A DNA stretch of 64,000 bases from Bacteroides intestinalis DSM 17393 (GTDB taxonomy: Bacteria > Bacteroidota > Bacteroidia > Bacteroidales > Bacteroidaceae), in contig NZ_ABJL02000006.1 in NCBI RefSeq assembly GCF_000172175.1, positions 62,001 through 126,000 of the forward strand. The letters are read 5' to 3'. Under the pieces are notes generated by a model, which saw only the letters and a program-made list of their open reading frames with translations, was not told the origin of the DNA and did no database searches. Positions 33,889-44,400 of this stretch are shown here, one piece after another (position 1 is the stretch's first letter; every line of letters begins with the position of its first letter). The translations under genes and the position numbers were made by a program.

Positions 33889-34583
33889 TTTTTTAATTTA
33901 TTTCTATTCTTATAGCAATCTATTTTACCACAAAGCTCACAGCCATATTTACGTTTCACGATTCTCTCACCTACAGCAATTACTCCACTTACCGATTTAA
34001 TGGGAGACATTAGAGAGGACTCACTCAAAAGAACTCCACAAGGTTGTTCCGGCAGTAAAGAAAATAAAAACTTTTGCTGTGTCACATGCCAACCGCAATA
34101 TCCCGGACTATATGGATGACTTACACCATATCCCAGTGGCAAAACATGGCTTTCAACTTTACTACACACTTCGCGTACAACTGCCTCCGCAATTGCAGAG
34201 CCCAAGGAATCAAGCAAAAACTCCTGCAAAATATCACCGGAAGATTTTACTTCATGCTGGAACTGTTCGAACTCCTGTCCGGCAGTAGCTATAAACAGTA
34301 CGTATCGATCAGCATCCAACAAATAGGGAGTAATAACTGTACCGGTATGCAGCTCCGTCCCACCTATGCCTATATGATTTTTAGTTGCCGGACTGGCTTC
34401 AAAAAAAGCATAAAGGCAATGTGGACGGCACCGAACAGCAATCTCTTTTTTCAAAAGATCAAGTTGCTTTAGCATCTCTTCATCCGGGACATAACCAACT
34501 CCTATTGAAAGATAAATATCTTCCGAATTAAGTTGAAGTGCATTCCAAGGTAGCTCGTATTGATAAATCTCCCTATTCATCAT
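33885..34583 (-). CDS. Corrinoid reactivation protein with MetH activation-like domain
   Basis: This is a 232-residue protein similar to the S-adenosylmethionine-binding activation domain of cobalamin-dependent methionine synthase: SPGYCGWHVTQQKFLFSLL corresponds to the SPGYG...QK motif, and SESSLMSPIKSVSGVIAVG to the end of that fold. The tail carries Cys215, Cys218 and Cys223 (YGCELCGKIDCYKNR), possibly an iron-sulfur or metal site. A role in reducing inactive Co(II) corrinoid is inferred. It lies between the corrinoid protein gene (17-bp gap) and the MT2 gene (4-bp overlap). Confidence 0.75.
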   Translation of the reverse strand: MMNREIYQYELPWNALQLNSEDIYLSIGVGYVPDEEMLKQLDLLKKEIAVRCRPHCLYAFFEASPATKNHIGIGGTELHTGTVITPYLLDADRYVLFIATAGQEFEQFQHEVKSSGDILQEFLLDSLGSAIAEAVVREVCSKVESHVLPLGYGVSHPYSPGYCGWHVTQQKFLFSLLPEQPCGVLLSESSLMSPIKSVSGVIAVGERIVKRKYGCELCGKIDCYKNRNKLKK

Positions 34584-34600
34584 AAGATTCTTTTCAAAAA

Positions 34601-35239
34601 TTAATTTGCAGCAATAAGTTTTTTGGCCATTACAACAGCAGCGTTGGCATTACTGGTATATGCATCGGCACCTATTGCTTTTGCAAAAGCATCATTCACA
34701 GGAGCTCCTCCAACCATGATCTTCACCTTTCCTTTCAATTCGGAAGCTTCAACGGCTGCAACTACTTCCTTCATATAGTTCATGGTCGTGGTAAGTAGAG
34801 CCGACATACAAATAATATCCGCCTTATTCTCCAGAGCAGCACTGATAAATTTATCACTCGACACATCAACCCCCAGATTAATAACTTCAAAGCCACACCC
34901 TTCAAACATGGAAGCTACAAGATTCTTACCGATATCATGCAGATCTCCTTTTACAGTACCTATCACAATCTTCCCAATATAAGAATCGCCTTGTCCCTGC
35001 ATCAAAGGTTTCAGGACATCCAAAGCACCACGCATGGCACGGGCACTCATCAGAAGATTCGGAACAAAAACTTTACCTGCCTCAAAACGACTTCCGATTT
35101 CCTCCATCGCTTTAATCATGTATTGGTTTATAATTTCATGAGGAGTCATTCCTTCTTCAACTGCTATTTTGGTTACTTTTACTGCATCTTCCAGTTTACC
35201 TACCAAAATTGCATCATATAATTCATTCAGATTATTCAT
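34601..35239 (-). CDS. Corrinoid-binding methyl-carrier protein (MtaC/MtbC-like)
   Basis: This is a 212-residue cytosolic protein with a helical cap domain (1-~85) and a B12-binding Rossmann fold (~88-212). The cobalt-ligand motif DxHxxG is present at 99-104 (GDLHDIGKNLV, His101), followed by the MSALLTTTM and VGGAPVND loops that hold the corrinoid tail. It shuttles the methyl group between the substrate-side enzyme and the acceptor-side enzyme. The gene follows the MT1 gene by 24 bp. Confidence 0.93.
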   Translation of the reverse strand: MNNLNELYDAILVGKLEDAVKVTKIAVEEGMTPHEIINQYMIKAMEEIGSRFEAGKVFVPNLLMSARAMRGALDVLKPLMQGQGDSYIGKIVIGTVKGDLHDIGKNLVASMFEGCGFEVINLGVDVSSDKFISAALENKADIICMSALLTTTMNYMKEVVAAVEASELKGKVKIMVGGAPVNDAFAKAIGADAYTSNANAAVVMAKKLIAAN

Positions 35240-35263
35240 TATTACTTTTCTATATTTAAGTTA

Positions 35264-36520
35264 TTAATTTCTAAGACTTTTCAAAGTATCAAACAAAGCA
35301 ACTACATTTTCAATCGGAACATTAGCCTGTATATTATGCACTGCATTAAAAATAAAACCTCCATCACGTCCCAGGATCTCACACTGTCCTATCACATGGC
35401 GACGGATCTCATCGGGAGTACCAAAGGGCAATATTTGTTGCGTATCGATTCCCCCACCCCAAAAAGTGAGTTGAGAACCAAACTCTTCCTTCAGCCTATG
35501 TGAATCCATATCTTTGGCATTAATCTGTACCGGATTGATAATATCGAACCCCGCCTCTATCAAACCCGGAAGGATAGGAATAATAGCCCCACATGAATGT
35601 TTGAAAACTTTCCATGTAGTATGCTGATGTATCCAGTCATTCATACGACGATAATGAGGCAACCAAAGTTCTTTGAACGTATCAAGAGAACAGAACTGAG
35701 ATTCCTGAGAACCGAAATCAGTTCCACAAGTCAGTACAACATCGACTTTATCTCCCAATGTATTCCAAAGTTTTTCATAGTTGGCTATCGCGATATCAAT
35801 CTCTTTCTCAAATACCTGATGGAGATAATCCTGACGCATAGCTGTCGACATATACCATTCTACGACACTACGGATACCTTTCGGCTCTTTCAATCCCATA
35901 CCCGGAACGAATGCTACATCCCCTAAAGCCGTCCCTCCAAAACTGGCTACTACGGCTTTTCCTGAACCAGACACTTTATCCACTAGTTCTTTGTAGTAAG
36001 CAAGGTCAGCATCCGTCAACAATGTAAACTCTTCAACATTATCTTCGGGATTCAATTTTTCTTCATCAATAGGTTGCTGTCTTTCAATGGCATTGATAAA
36101 ATAACATCCTTTGGGCATCACAGCACTGGGAGGATATGTTTTATCACCACCGGCATAAACATAAACATCTCCCTGGCTATCCGGCGTAAGATTCATACTC
36201 AAAGGAACTAATACACGCTGTCCCCACGGAGTGACCTGTTCGTGAAGTTGTGTGGTATCCAGATCAAATATATCCTTCGCTCCACCAATACCTATACAAT
36301 CTACTCCCAACAGTTCTGCAAGTTCCTCATCAACTTCACCCAACATTTGAAAAGCATCCACTATTTTCACAGGTTTAGACTCCAATCCATAATGGTTTCG
36401 TAAAGCTTCTACAATACGGCAATGAATACCTGTCACTGCAGTAGAACCAAAATCAACCGGAACATAATCAGTATTCTGATGATTCAGCGCCTGGAGCACT
36501 CTATCTCTTGATTTACTCAT
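35264..36520 (-). CDS. UroD-family corrinoid methyltransferase (MT1-like, substrate side)
   Basis: This is a 418-residue TIM-barrel protein of the uroporphyrinogen decarboxylase superfamily, in a clade found next to corrinoid proteins. Conserved parts include TCGTDFGSQES, FKHSCGAI (His308, Cys310) and FNAVHNIQANVP. It lacks the second downstream Cys of the 339-residue paralogue, so substrate and metal site probably differ. Relatives include O-demethylase components of acetogens. It likely moves a methyl group from an unknown donor to the corrinoid protein. It starts 5 bp after the GH3 stop codon, in one operon with mannan hydrolases, so a methylated sugar is a plausible donor (inference). Confidence 0.78.
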   Translation of the reverse strand: MSKSRDRVLQALNHQNTDYVPVDFGSTAVTGIHCRIVEALRNHYGLESKPVKIVDAFQMLGEVDEELAELLGVDCIGIGGAKDIFDLDTTQLHEQVTPWGQRVLVPLSMNLTPDSQGDVYVYAGGDKTYPPSAVMPKGCYFINAIERQQPIDEEKLNPEDNVEEFTLLTDADLAYYKELVDKVSGSGKAVVASFGGTALGDVAFVPGMGLKEPKGIRSVVEWYMSTAMRQDYLHQVFEKEIDIAIANYEKLWNTLGDKVDVVLTCGTDFGSQESQFCSLDTFKELWLPHYRRMNDWIHQHTTWKVFKHSCGAIIPILPGLIEAGFDIINPVQINAKDMDSHRLKEEFGSQLTFWGGGIDTQQILPFGTPDEIRRHVIGQCEILGRDGGFIFNAVHNIQANVPIENVVALFDTLKSLRN

Positions 36521-36525
36521 GATAT

Positions 36526-38970
36526 TTACATTTTAAAAGTATATCTTTTGGTTATCTCAATTTCTTTTTGCTGATAAATTTGTTCAGAAGAACCACCAAG
36601 CATCAATGTAAAACGACCAGGTTCTACAGCCCACTCTTCATTTTGCATATAGAGTGCCAGTGATTTCTTATCTAACCGGAATGTTATTTCCTTTGTCTCA
36701 CCAACTTTCAAATGTATCCGTTGAAATCCACATAACTGCTTAAAAGGAGTAGTAAAGCTGGCCACTTCATCACGAAGATAAAGTTGAACGACCTCATCTC
36801 CATCCCGTGAGCCTTCATTCCGTACCTTCACTGAAATATTTACCAGGCAGCTATCTTCTGCTTCTACAACCTCCGCCTTCAAGTCCGAATAATTGAAAGA
36901 TGTATAGCTGAGTCCATAACCAAAAGGATAGCGAGGTGTCCCCTCTTCTTCTATGTATTTACTGCGGTTTCCTTTCCGTTTTGTATTATAATATACCGGA
37001 AGCTGTCCCACAGAGCGTGGTACTGAAATAGTCAAGCGTCCGGCTGGATTATAATCACCGAACAATACATCGGCAACTGCATTTCCTCCTTGCATACCCG
37101 GATACCAGGCGTCAACGATAGCATCGACTTCTGCTTCAATACCTTCCAGTAATAAGGGGCGCCCTTTAATCAATACCAATACAATAGGTTTATTTAATTT
37201 TCCCACTTCTCGTATCAGTTCCCGTTGTCTTCCCAGCAACTCAAGAGTAGAACGGTCATAGCCCTCTCCACTCTCCATATCACTGATATGACTATCAGAG
37301 ACTTTTGCTGCACCCGTTTCTTCATACTTTGAAGAAAAATCACGGGCACTGGAACCACCCATCACCATTACAACCACATCCGACTGCCGGGCTGCTTCTA
37401 TTGCTTCCTGAAAACCCGATTTAGAAGAATCACGCACAGCACACCCTTTAGCATATATAATATGTGTATCATTGGAAACTTTCTGACGGATACCATCCAA
37501 TACCGTAACTACCGAAGACTCACTTTGAGGTGCCGTATAATCTCCCAGCATATTGTATATATTATCAGCATTCGGACCAATAACCGCAATAGTCTTCGTC
37601 TTTTTATTCAAAGGGAGCAACTCATTCTTATTCTTTAATAAAATGATGGATTGACGAGCTACTTCACGAGCCAATTCCAGATGTTCTGTTGATGCCACGA
37701 CTTGTTCCGGTTCCCGCTCATCAACAAAAGGATGATCAAATAAACCCATATGGAACTTTAGAGCAAGTATCCGGCTGACAGCTTTATTAATCACAACCTC
37801 CTGTACATCTCCCCTTTTTACGGCATTTACCAATTGCCCGGCATAAACATTTGTTCCTAAATCACTATCCACACCCGCATTTACAGCTTTCACTGCTGCC
37901 TCATAATCCGTATCTGCAACTCCATGTTCCCGAAGCCCTCCGATTGCATAAAGATCAGAAACGACAAAACCTTTAAATTGCCAACGTTCTTTCAATAATC
38001 CGGTTAATAAATTAGAATTAGCAGTACAAGGAATACCATCGATTTCATTATAGGAACTCATCACAGACAATGCTCCGGCAGCAACAGCTTCCCGGAAAGG
38101 GGGATAAATAGCTTCTTCCATTTCCCGATTACCAACATGGGCACTTCCTCCATTATGTCCGCCTTCTGTCCAGCCATAAGCAGCAAAATGTTTTAAAGTA
38201 GCGATTACTTTACCTTTAGTTCTTGGAAACTCACCTTGGAAACCTTTTACTAAAGCAGCCCCCATCACGCCATTGAGATAAGCATCCTCACCATACGTTT
38301 CTTCTACCCTGGACCAGCGGGGATCACGGGCCAAATCAAGTACCGGACCATAACCGATATGCGCTCCCTGTGCACTTGCCTCAGTAGCAATAGCACGCCC
38401 CATTCTTCTGATTAACTCAGGATTCCAGGTACTGGCCTGCCCAATAGACGTCGGAAATACAGTTGTTCCGATAGCCATGTGTCCATGCGGACACTCTTCT
38501 GCCAAAAACAGGGGAATTCCTAAACGCCCATGTTCAATTGCATATTTTTGAAGCATATTTGAAGCCTTGGCTGCCAATGCAGGAGTTAACCCGGTAGTCA
38601 ACGTACGTTGTGTCCATGGGTCAGCACGCATAAATCCCCAAAGCGAACCAGTGTGATACTCTTCAATCTCCCGAACCAATTGCTCAGTCAGGCAGATTGT
38701 ATTCCCTTGGCGCTCATACATCGGCCATCCTAAAGAAGTAAGCATCTGGCCGACTTTCTCTTCTAGAGTCATCTGAGAGAGTAAAGCACGGACACGTTCT
38801 TCTACTGCAAAAGCAGGATTCTCATAGATATCAAGATGGCCGTTCTTATTCAGATCATAGTAGGATATTCCTGTTTTTTTATCTTTCTTCGGCTTAATAT
38901 AATCTGCTCCTACTAATTGACCAGATACCATCAAGCCTAACAAAACTGAACATATGACTTTTTTTTTCAT
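36526..38970 (-). CDS. GH3 beta-glycosidase, secreted
   Basis: This is an 814-residue exo-acting enzyme with a signal peptide to about residue 21 (GQLVGA). A short calcium-loop-like segment DLNKNGHLDIYENP at ~39-52 precedes the GH3 barrel, as in several Bacteroides GH3 proteins. The barrel has GYGPVLDLARDPRWSR and the nucleophile Asp339 (GFVVSDLYA), then the alpha/beta sandwich domain (KTIAVIGPNADN) and a fibronectin-III-like C-terminus. It would remove terminal beta-glucose, xylose or mannose from (gluco)mannan oligosaccharides; the exact sugar cannot be read. It overlaps the GH5 gene by 4 bp. Confidence 0.93.
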   Translation of the reverse strand: MKKKVICSVLLGLMVSGQLVGADYIKPKKDKKTGISYYDLNKNGHLDIYENPAFAVEERVRALLSQMTLEEKVGQMLTSLGWPMYERQGNTICLTEQLVREIEEYHTGSLWGFMRADPWTQRTLTTGLTPALAAKASNMLQKYAIEHGRLGIPLFLAEECPHGHMAIGTTVFPTSIGQASTWNPELIRRMGRAIATEASAQGAHIGYGPVLDLARDPRWSRVEETYGEDAYLNGVMGAALVKGFQGEFPRTKGKVIATLKHFAAYGWTEGGHNGGSAHVGNREMEEAIYPPFREAVAAGALSVMSSYNEIDGIPCTANSNLLTGLLKERWQFKGFVVSDLYAIGGLREHGVADTDYEAAVKAVNAGVDSDLGTNVYAGQLVNAVKRGDVQEVVINKAVSRILALKFHMGLFDHPFVDEREPEQVVASTEHLELAREVARQSIILLKNKNELLPLNKKTKTIAVIGPNADNIYNMLGDYTAPQSESSVVTVLDGIRQKVSNDTHIIYAKGCAVRDSSKSGFQEAIEAARQSDVVVMVMGGSSARDFSSKYEETGAAKVSDSHISDMESGEGYDRSTLELLGRQRELIREVGKLNKPIVLVLIKGRPLLLEGIEAEVDAIVDAWYPGMQGGNAVADVLFGDYNPAGRLTISVPRSVGQLPVYYNTKRKGNRSKYIEEEGTPRYPFGYGLSYTSFNYSDLKAEVVEAEDSCLVNISVKVRNEGSRDGDEVVQLYLRDEVASFTTPFKQLCGFQRIHLKVGETKEITFRLDKKSLALYMQNEEWAVEPGRFTLMLGGSSEQIYQQKEIEITKRYTFKM

Positions 38971-40265
38971 TTCATCTGAGTGATTTGGTTTATTTCATTC
39001 ACGATATCCGCAACAAGCTTCACTGTAGTGTCGGTATCATATACAGAATTCAACCCCTGCTCTTCTTGTCCCGGGTCCCCCATATAGTCATCTCCCTTTT
39101 GCCAGAAAAGATGTTGCGGTTGTGCAAATCCTCCCCAAGCCCAGAAGTTGCATCCTTGAAATACACTTTTTTGTATAGCATGCTCTTTCACTATTTCAAA
39201 AATTTCTCCATAATACCTATCCCTTAGAGCTGTAGAACTTTTCCTATCAAACATTACACTGTCTCTCGGCAGTCCAAATTCTTCAAGAACTAACGGTTTA
39301 TTCATTTTTTGTGCTTCCGCAACATGTACATCGATATATTCACGAGTATTTGCAATGGCTTTATCCAAGGTTCCCGGAATATCAGTCTTATCTATCCACC
39401 CCCAATTATTCGGCCAGATGTGAATCGTTGAATAATCTATATTGATATCCTGATGGAGTTTCACCCACAAACCCAAATCTCCTTCACAACCTGCCATACC
39501 TTCCGAACCAACAGAGATCAAGTGGTTAGGGTCAATAGACTTGATAAGTGCAGCACATTCAGCTATCCATTTAGCAAAGCTCTCCTTATTTTCCTCACCA
39601 AACGGACGGGGCTCATTACCTATCTGCCATGCCATGATAGCCGGATCATCACTGAATTTCAGCTTAGTATAGCGGTTAACACGACTTACAACCTGACGTA
39701 CATGATTCTCAAATAATTTATGGGCTTTCTCTGATTTTGCATACTGAGCAACATAGTTTGAAAAGGCATTCCATCCTGCCACTTTAGGCATAGGTACTTC
39801 ACCATGACCACTCCAATAGAGGTATTGTGAATATCCTCCGGACCACTCCCAACTGTTATTTAAGAACAATACGGCGTGCATACCTCTTTTGCCCAACTCC
39901 GACAGGAAGAAATCTAAGCCATCAAAAATAGTATCATTATACACACCGGGAGCCGTTTGAAGCGCTGGTTCTGCTTTTGTCATAATTCCATCTATTCCAT
40001 CTGCGCCAACTAATACACGCAAATTAGTAATACCATTGGCTTTCATGAAATCAAGTTCTTTAAGCAGACGTTCCCGATTACCGCCTTGCCCCTGTGATCC
40101 TAATATAGCGGCATACCAAAAATTAGTGCCAATATAATAATACGGTTTATCATTGATAGAGAAACGTCCATCAACAATCTTCACAAAATTATCTGTCTGC
40201 GTAGGTGCTTTCACACATGCTCCCAACAGCAGAAGAGTGAAAAAGAGAATACTTATCTGTTTCAT
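38967..40265 (-). CDS. GH5 beta-mannanase (GH5_7-like), lipoprotein
   Basis: This is a 432-residue lipoprotein (lipobox LLLLGAC, Cys17). The GH5 barrel has GTNFWYAAIL near the N-terminus, acid/base Glu218 (AWQIGNEPRPF) and nucleophile Glu329 (LEEFGLPRD), with the HIWPNNWGW loop typical of bacterial and eukaryotic mannanases of subfamily 7. It hydrolyses internal beta-1,4-mannosyl bonds, probably at the cell surface or in the periplasm. It lies 28 bp after the GH26 gene and overlaps the GH3 gene. Confidence 0.92.
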   Translation of the reverse strand: MKQISILFFTLLLLGACVKAPTQTDNFVKIVDGRFSINDKPYYYIGTNFWYAAILGSQGQGGNRERLLKELDFMKANGITNLRVLVGADGIDGIMTKAEPALQTAPGVYNDTIFDGLDFFLSELGKRGMHAVLFLNNSWEWSGGYSQYLYWSGHGEVPMPKVAGWNAFSNYVAQYAKSEKAHKLFENHVRQVVSRVNRYTKLKFSDDPAIMAWQIGNEPRPFGEENKESFAKWIAECAALIKSIDPNHLISVGSEGMAGCEGDLGLWVKLHQDINIDYSTIHIWPNNWGWIDKTDIPGTLDKAIANTREYIDVHVAEAQKMNKPLVLEEFGLPRDSVMFDRKSSTALRDRYYGEIFEIVKEHAIQKSVFQGCNFWAWGGFAQPQHLFWQKGDDYMGDPGQEEQGLNSVYDTDTTVKLVADIVNEINQITQMK

Positions 40266-40293
40266 GGCTATTTGTTTTTTCTATAATATTATT

Positions 40294-41415
40294 TCATTTG
40301 GTCAGAACATAAAAATCCGGTGCTTCATCAGCAAATAAAATCAAAGAGTCTTCTTTAAACTGATAAAAATCCGATGCAGCAGGATGTCCTTTATAAGGAG
40401 CAAAACCTGACCAGGTACACAAATAATTCAACTCTACTCCTTCAAAATATAAAATATTCAGTAGTTGTGAATACCATAAAGAGTCTCTAGTCTGCGTTCC
40501 AGTCTCAGTAATAGCAGACAGCTTATTATGTTCCTTGGCATATTTAGTCAGAATGCGAGATTTCAATACGACTAAACTTGTATCTCCACCATCCGGCCTA
40601 AAATCCCAATAATTATCCATACCTACTACATCCACATACTCATCTCCCGGATAGCGCTCCAAAAACTCCTTTTCAGTCGTAAATCCACAATCAGGAGAAA
40701 ATGCATATAAAAAGTTATGTACTTGCAGAGAATCCCTTAAATAGGTGACAGTAAAACGGTAGAGTTCTTTGAACTCTTCTACTGTACAATGGTTCCTTCC
40801 CCACCAAAACCAATTTCCATCAAACTCATGCCAAGGTCGAAAAATAATAGGAATCAGTTCACCGGCATGATTCTTAGCATTATGGGCAAAGTCTGCAATA
40901 ATCTTCAAATCGCTTTTAAATGTTTCATGACGTGATCCGCCAGGAAGAATATGTTTCACCACCTGCGTAGTATCATAGAAATTATTCCCCGTAACCGGAT
41001 TATAGTAATGCCAGCAAAAAGTGAGCACATTTCCACGCTCATAAGCAGCATAAAATTTACTCTTAATATAATCCAGATTTTTCGTCTCCCAACTGACCGG
41101 ATTCGTGAAATGCAGAAAATCAAAACTGGCCATGGCCGGATAAGCCCCTGTCACATCATAAGCATCACAACGATTCTGTTCATCACGCCAACGGCTGGTA
41201 TCCGAATTAAATCCATCCATTTCATAATTGTGTTGCCCATATACTACATACTTTCCGGTCATTTGCTTCAGATTATGAAACAGAATAGCAGTTAAGTCGG
41301 TAGCGTGTTTATCCACTAAGCCCAATCTGGTATCTTCCAAAATCCGCTGACGAGAAGAGGTACATGCAGAAACTCCACATAGAGCAATCACTATATAAAT
41401 ATATACTCTTTTCAT
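40294..41415 (-). CDS. GH26 beta-mannanase, lipoprotein (second copy)
   Basis: This is a 373-residue lipoprotein (lipobox CGVSAC, Cys18). The GH26 motifs are complete: Glu197 (FRPWHEFDGNWFWWG, acid/base) and Glu304 (AITETGT, nucleophile). It is a diverged paralogue of the GH26 at 31664-32776. Pairing a surface and a periplasmic GH26 is usual in mannan loci, and the two copies here probably divide the work in this way. The first codon overlaps the stop of the upstream 1071-residue gene (ATGA). Confidence 0.94.
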   Translation of the reverse strand: MKRVYIYIVIALCGVSACTSSRQRILEDTRLGLVDKHATDLTAILFHNLKQMTGKYVVYGQHNYEMDGFNSDTSRWRDEQNRCDAYDVTGAYPAMASFDFLHFTNPVSWETKNLDYIKSKFYAAYERGNVLTFCWHYYNPVTGNNFYDTTQVVKHILPGGSRHETFKSDLKIIADFAHNAKNHAGELIPIIFRPWHEFDGNWFWWGRNHCTVEEFKELYRFTVTYLRDSLQVHNFLYAFSPDCGFTTEKEFLERYPGDEYVDVVGMDNYWDFRPDGGDTSLVVLKSRILTKYAKEHNKLSAITETGTQTRDSLWYSQLLNILYFEGVELNYLCTWSGFAPYKGHPAASDFYQFKEDSLILFADEAPDFYVLTK

Positions 41416-44400
41416 TTATAATCTATTTTAATGATTTCAGAAGCATTACTTTCCATATCATCACTGCTAACGGCCGTCACACGATAAAAGTAAGTTCCTT
41501 TCAAAGAAGTGCCGTCCAAATCTATCCCATTATCATAAAAAGAAGTTGTCTGTCCTCCTACAAATGTTATAAAGGAAGAAGCATCCGTTGCAAAATCAGA
41601 AGATTTACTACGATAAATCCGATACATATCCACATCAGGATTTTTTTCCCACTTTAACCGATTACTGGCAGTGAGTCTTACAACCGGAGAAGGTAATTTA
41701 TTACTTCCACTGCCCGTCACAATAATTGTATGGAGTCGTGCAGGTGCGTCTGCCGGATACATAGCCACATTACGGGAATCAGAGGCAGTAATATAATATT
41801 CCATTCCTTGAATAGAAAACTCTTCAGCAGGAACAGTTACCGCAAAAGCAGCTCTTATTCTATGTTTAAACGGTATCTGCTTCCACTCTTTACAACCTAT
41901 AGTACGATAATGAAGCACAGCAGAAAGATCTTCAACGGAACGATTATCAACCATAGACAGCTTTATGTTAACATCATGTCCCTGAGCAACCGAGGTCACT
42001 GGAGAAGGATTTACAATAACAGGAGCCTCATTATCGGCATCACCAGCTAAGCAATAATACGGAATACTAGGAAGACTTCTATTTCCATCCGTATCAATCA
42101 CATATACTGTATAGGAGGCTTTTCCATTAAATGTATCGACATATTGATTAGCACTGATAGGTAGTGATGCAATTTCCTTACCATCCCGGCACACAACAAA
42201 AATGTCTGCTCCCGGTTCTTCATTACGCCATGTCACCAACGCTCCATTTTGCGTTCCTTTAGCAGTAACATGGGAAGGAGCTTTCACTCTTTGGTATTTA
42301 CGTAATTTATTTATCTTCTCTACGTAATTCTGCTGTACAAAACGGTTCTGTGTACTCATAATATTTCCAAAAGATGAAATATCATCAATACGGTATAAGA
42401 AACTACGAGCCCAACTATCCATTTGACCCGGCAAATCAGTCCATTGGTATTTCTCAAACTCAGAATTTAGTGCAATATGGTGTTTAGCACCTGCAATACG
42501 TGCACGTAAATAAGATAAACGTTTCTTCTGCCCTAAATTAGTAACCACAGCTATGCAACTATCAATCGTATTTAATTGCTTTTCAGCCAATTTATTAGCC
42601 TGTGTTATATCGTTGAAAGGATGAAAACTAACATAAAGAGAATAAATTCCTTTATCTATTTTAACAGGAACAGTCAAGCTTTTCCATGTCTGCCACCCTT
42701 CTGTGTTTTTTACATCAATCGAAGCAATAATAGGTCCATCAAGCTTTCCTACCGAAATAGTAATAATACCTCCATTTGAAGCAGAAGCAACTCTGAGGGA
42801 TATTAAAGAAACATCATCCTTAAAATGAACCTGATCATATTTCAACCAATCACCAGCCATTATATAACCTACACATTCTCCTCCCTCATCACTTGGCGCA
42901 TTTTTTGTTCCTTTCTTTTCCTGAAAGTTTACTGCATCTATCTTCATAAGTTCACCATGTTTTCCGGCAAAGGATAACGACTGAATATTCATTAAAGGAT
43001 AAGTATTTACAACCTCATTAAAACCCGGTGTCGCCTGACACTCTGCAAAATCTGTAGCAAATGGTTCATTTTGATTTATAATGGCAGTAATCGGTTTAGC
43101 AACAGACTCTCCATAATTTGTTTTAGCATAGTCTCCATAAACTTTTTCCGAAGAGTTCAATTCTTCAGCTTCATACCAAGGTGCTTTACTTATATACCAC
43201 ATTTTAGGAGAAACTGCATCCGTTAAACGCCAAGTTAAAGCATAAAATCCTTTCATATTCTCCGAAGCTTTCTCATAAGCATGAATTGTTTCTGATAAAT
43301 CCACATTATAAGGATAATAATATTGTGAACTACTCCAATCTCTCTCTAACCATGGACATCCCCAATATTCACGCTCTCCATATATATTCCCCGGTTCAAA
43401 TGCTGCGGAATAATAAGATATCGGAGCACAAATAACATCTTTCGGTAGACGAGCAACAGATTCCGCCGTCATTCCCCAACCTGATACAACAATGTGAGTT
43501 GACGGTGAAAGTCGCTTCATATCTTCATAAAAACCATCAAAAACTCTCTGCCATTTAGCATAGAAAACAGAATCTTTGCTTCCCTCTGATTGAAAACAGA
43601 ACAAATAGTCCAAATATGGATATTGCTTGGCTAACTGTGCTGTTTGTGCAGCAATTACACCGCGTTCATCAGCAGACACTTGATATTCAGGAAGAATCAC
43701 ATCAATGTCAAGTCCTAATCCAATCTTTACTCCGCGCTGATGTGCATAATCTATCACCTTACGAAAAACGGTTTCACCTTTTTCTTTTATCTGACTATTA
43801 GTCAATGTCTCATTATGAAGTCCATAATCTGCTCCAAAATCATAATCATCATAAATTTCAGAAGCTCCAAAACAGTATTCATTAATATCCCATCCCGGAC
43901 ACAACCAACCATGTCCTGTTTTTACAGTCGGCATCCACCCTCTGGATAAATAGCCATTATATTCAAAATTATGAAAAGTTTCATTATGCCCGCAAAAACC
44001 ATTATAATTATGAATCATAATAAAATTCATACGCATTTTTGCCGCTTGATCAATAACATACCTCCAATCATTCCAGGAATAAATAGTAGCTGATTGCGGG
44101 AAATTGGTCCATGGAAGAAATCCTCTAATACGCATTTGAGGAGTACGTACATCGTTTATCACAGGAAGGTGACCTCTCATTCTTTTTTCAGGCAAGATAT
44201 CACCACTCATATAAAAACGCACTCCCAAATGATCCTCGAGTAAGCCATATACTCCATAAAGTAACCCGCAAGGATCTGTTCCGGCAATCAATAAAGTACG
44301 ACGACCTGCATTCTTTACTGTTTGAAGTATATACCCTTGTTCTCCTGGCTTCTCTTTTAGCTTAAGTATACCTTTCTTTTGCCAATCATCCACTAATGGA

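Noticed and set aside
32869..36520. Haem biosynthesis genes (uroporphyrinogen decarboxylase, hemE)
   Set aside because: Two UroD-superfamily genes flank a corrinoid carrier and an activator and have methyltransferase-type H-x-C motifs; a haem role does not fit this context.
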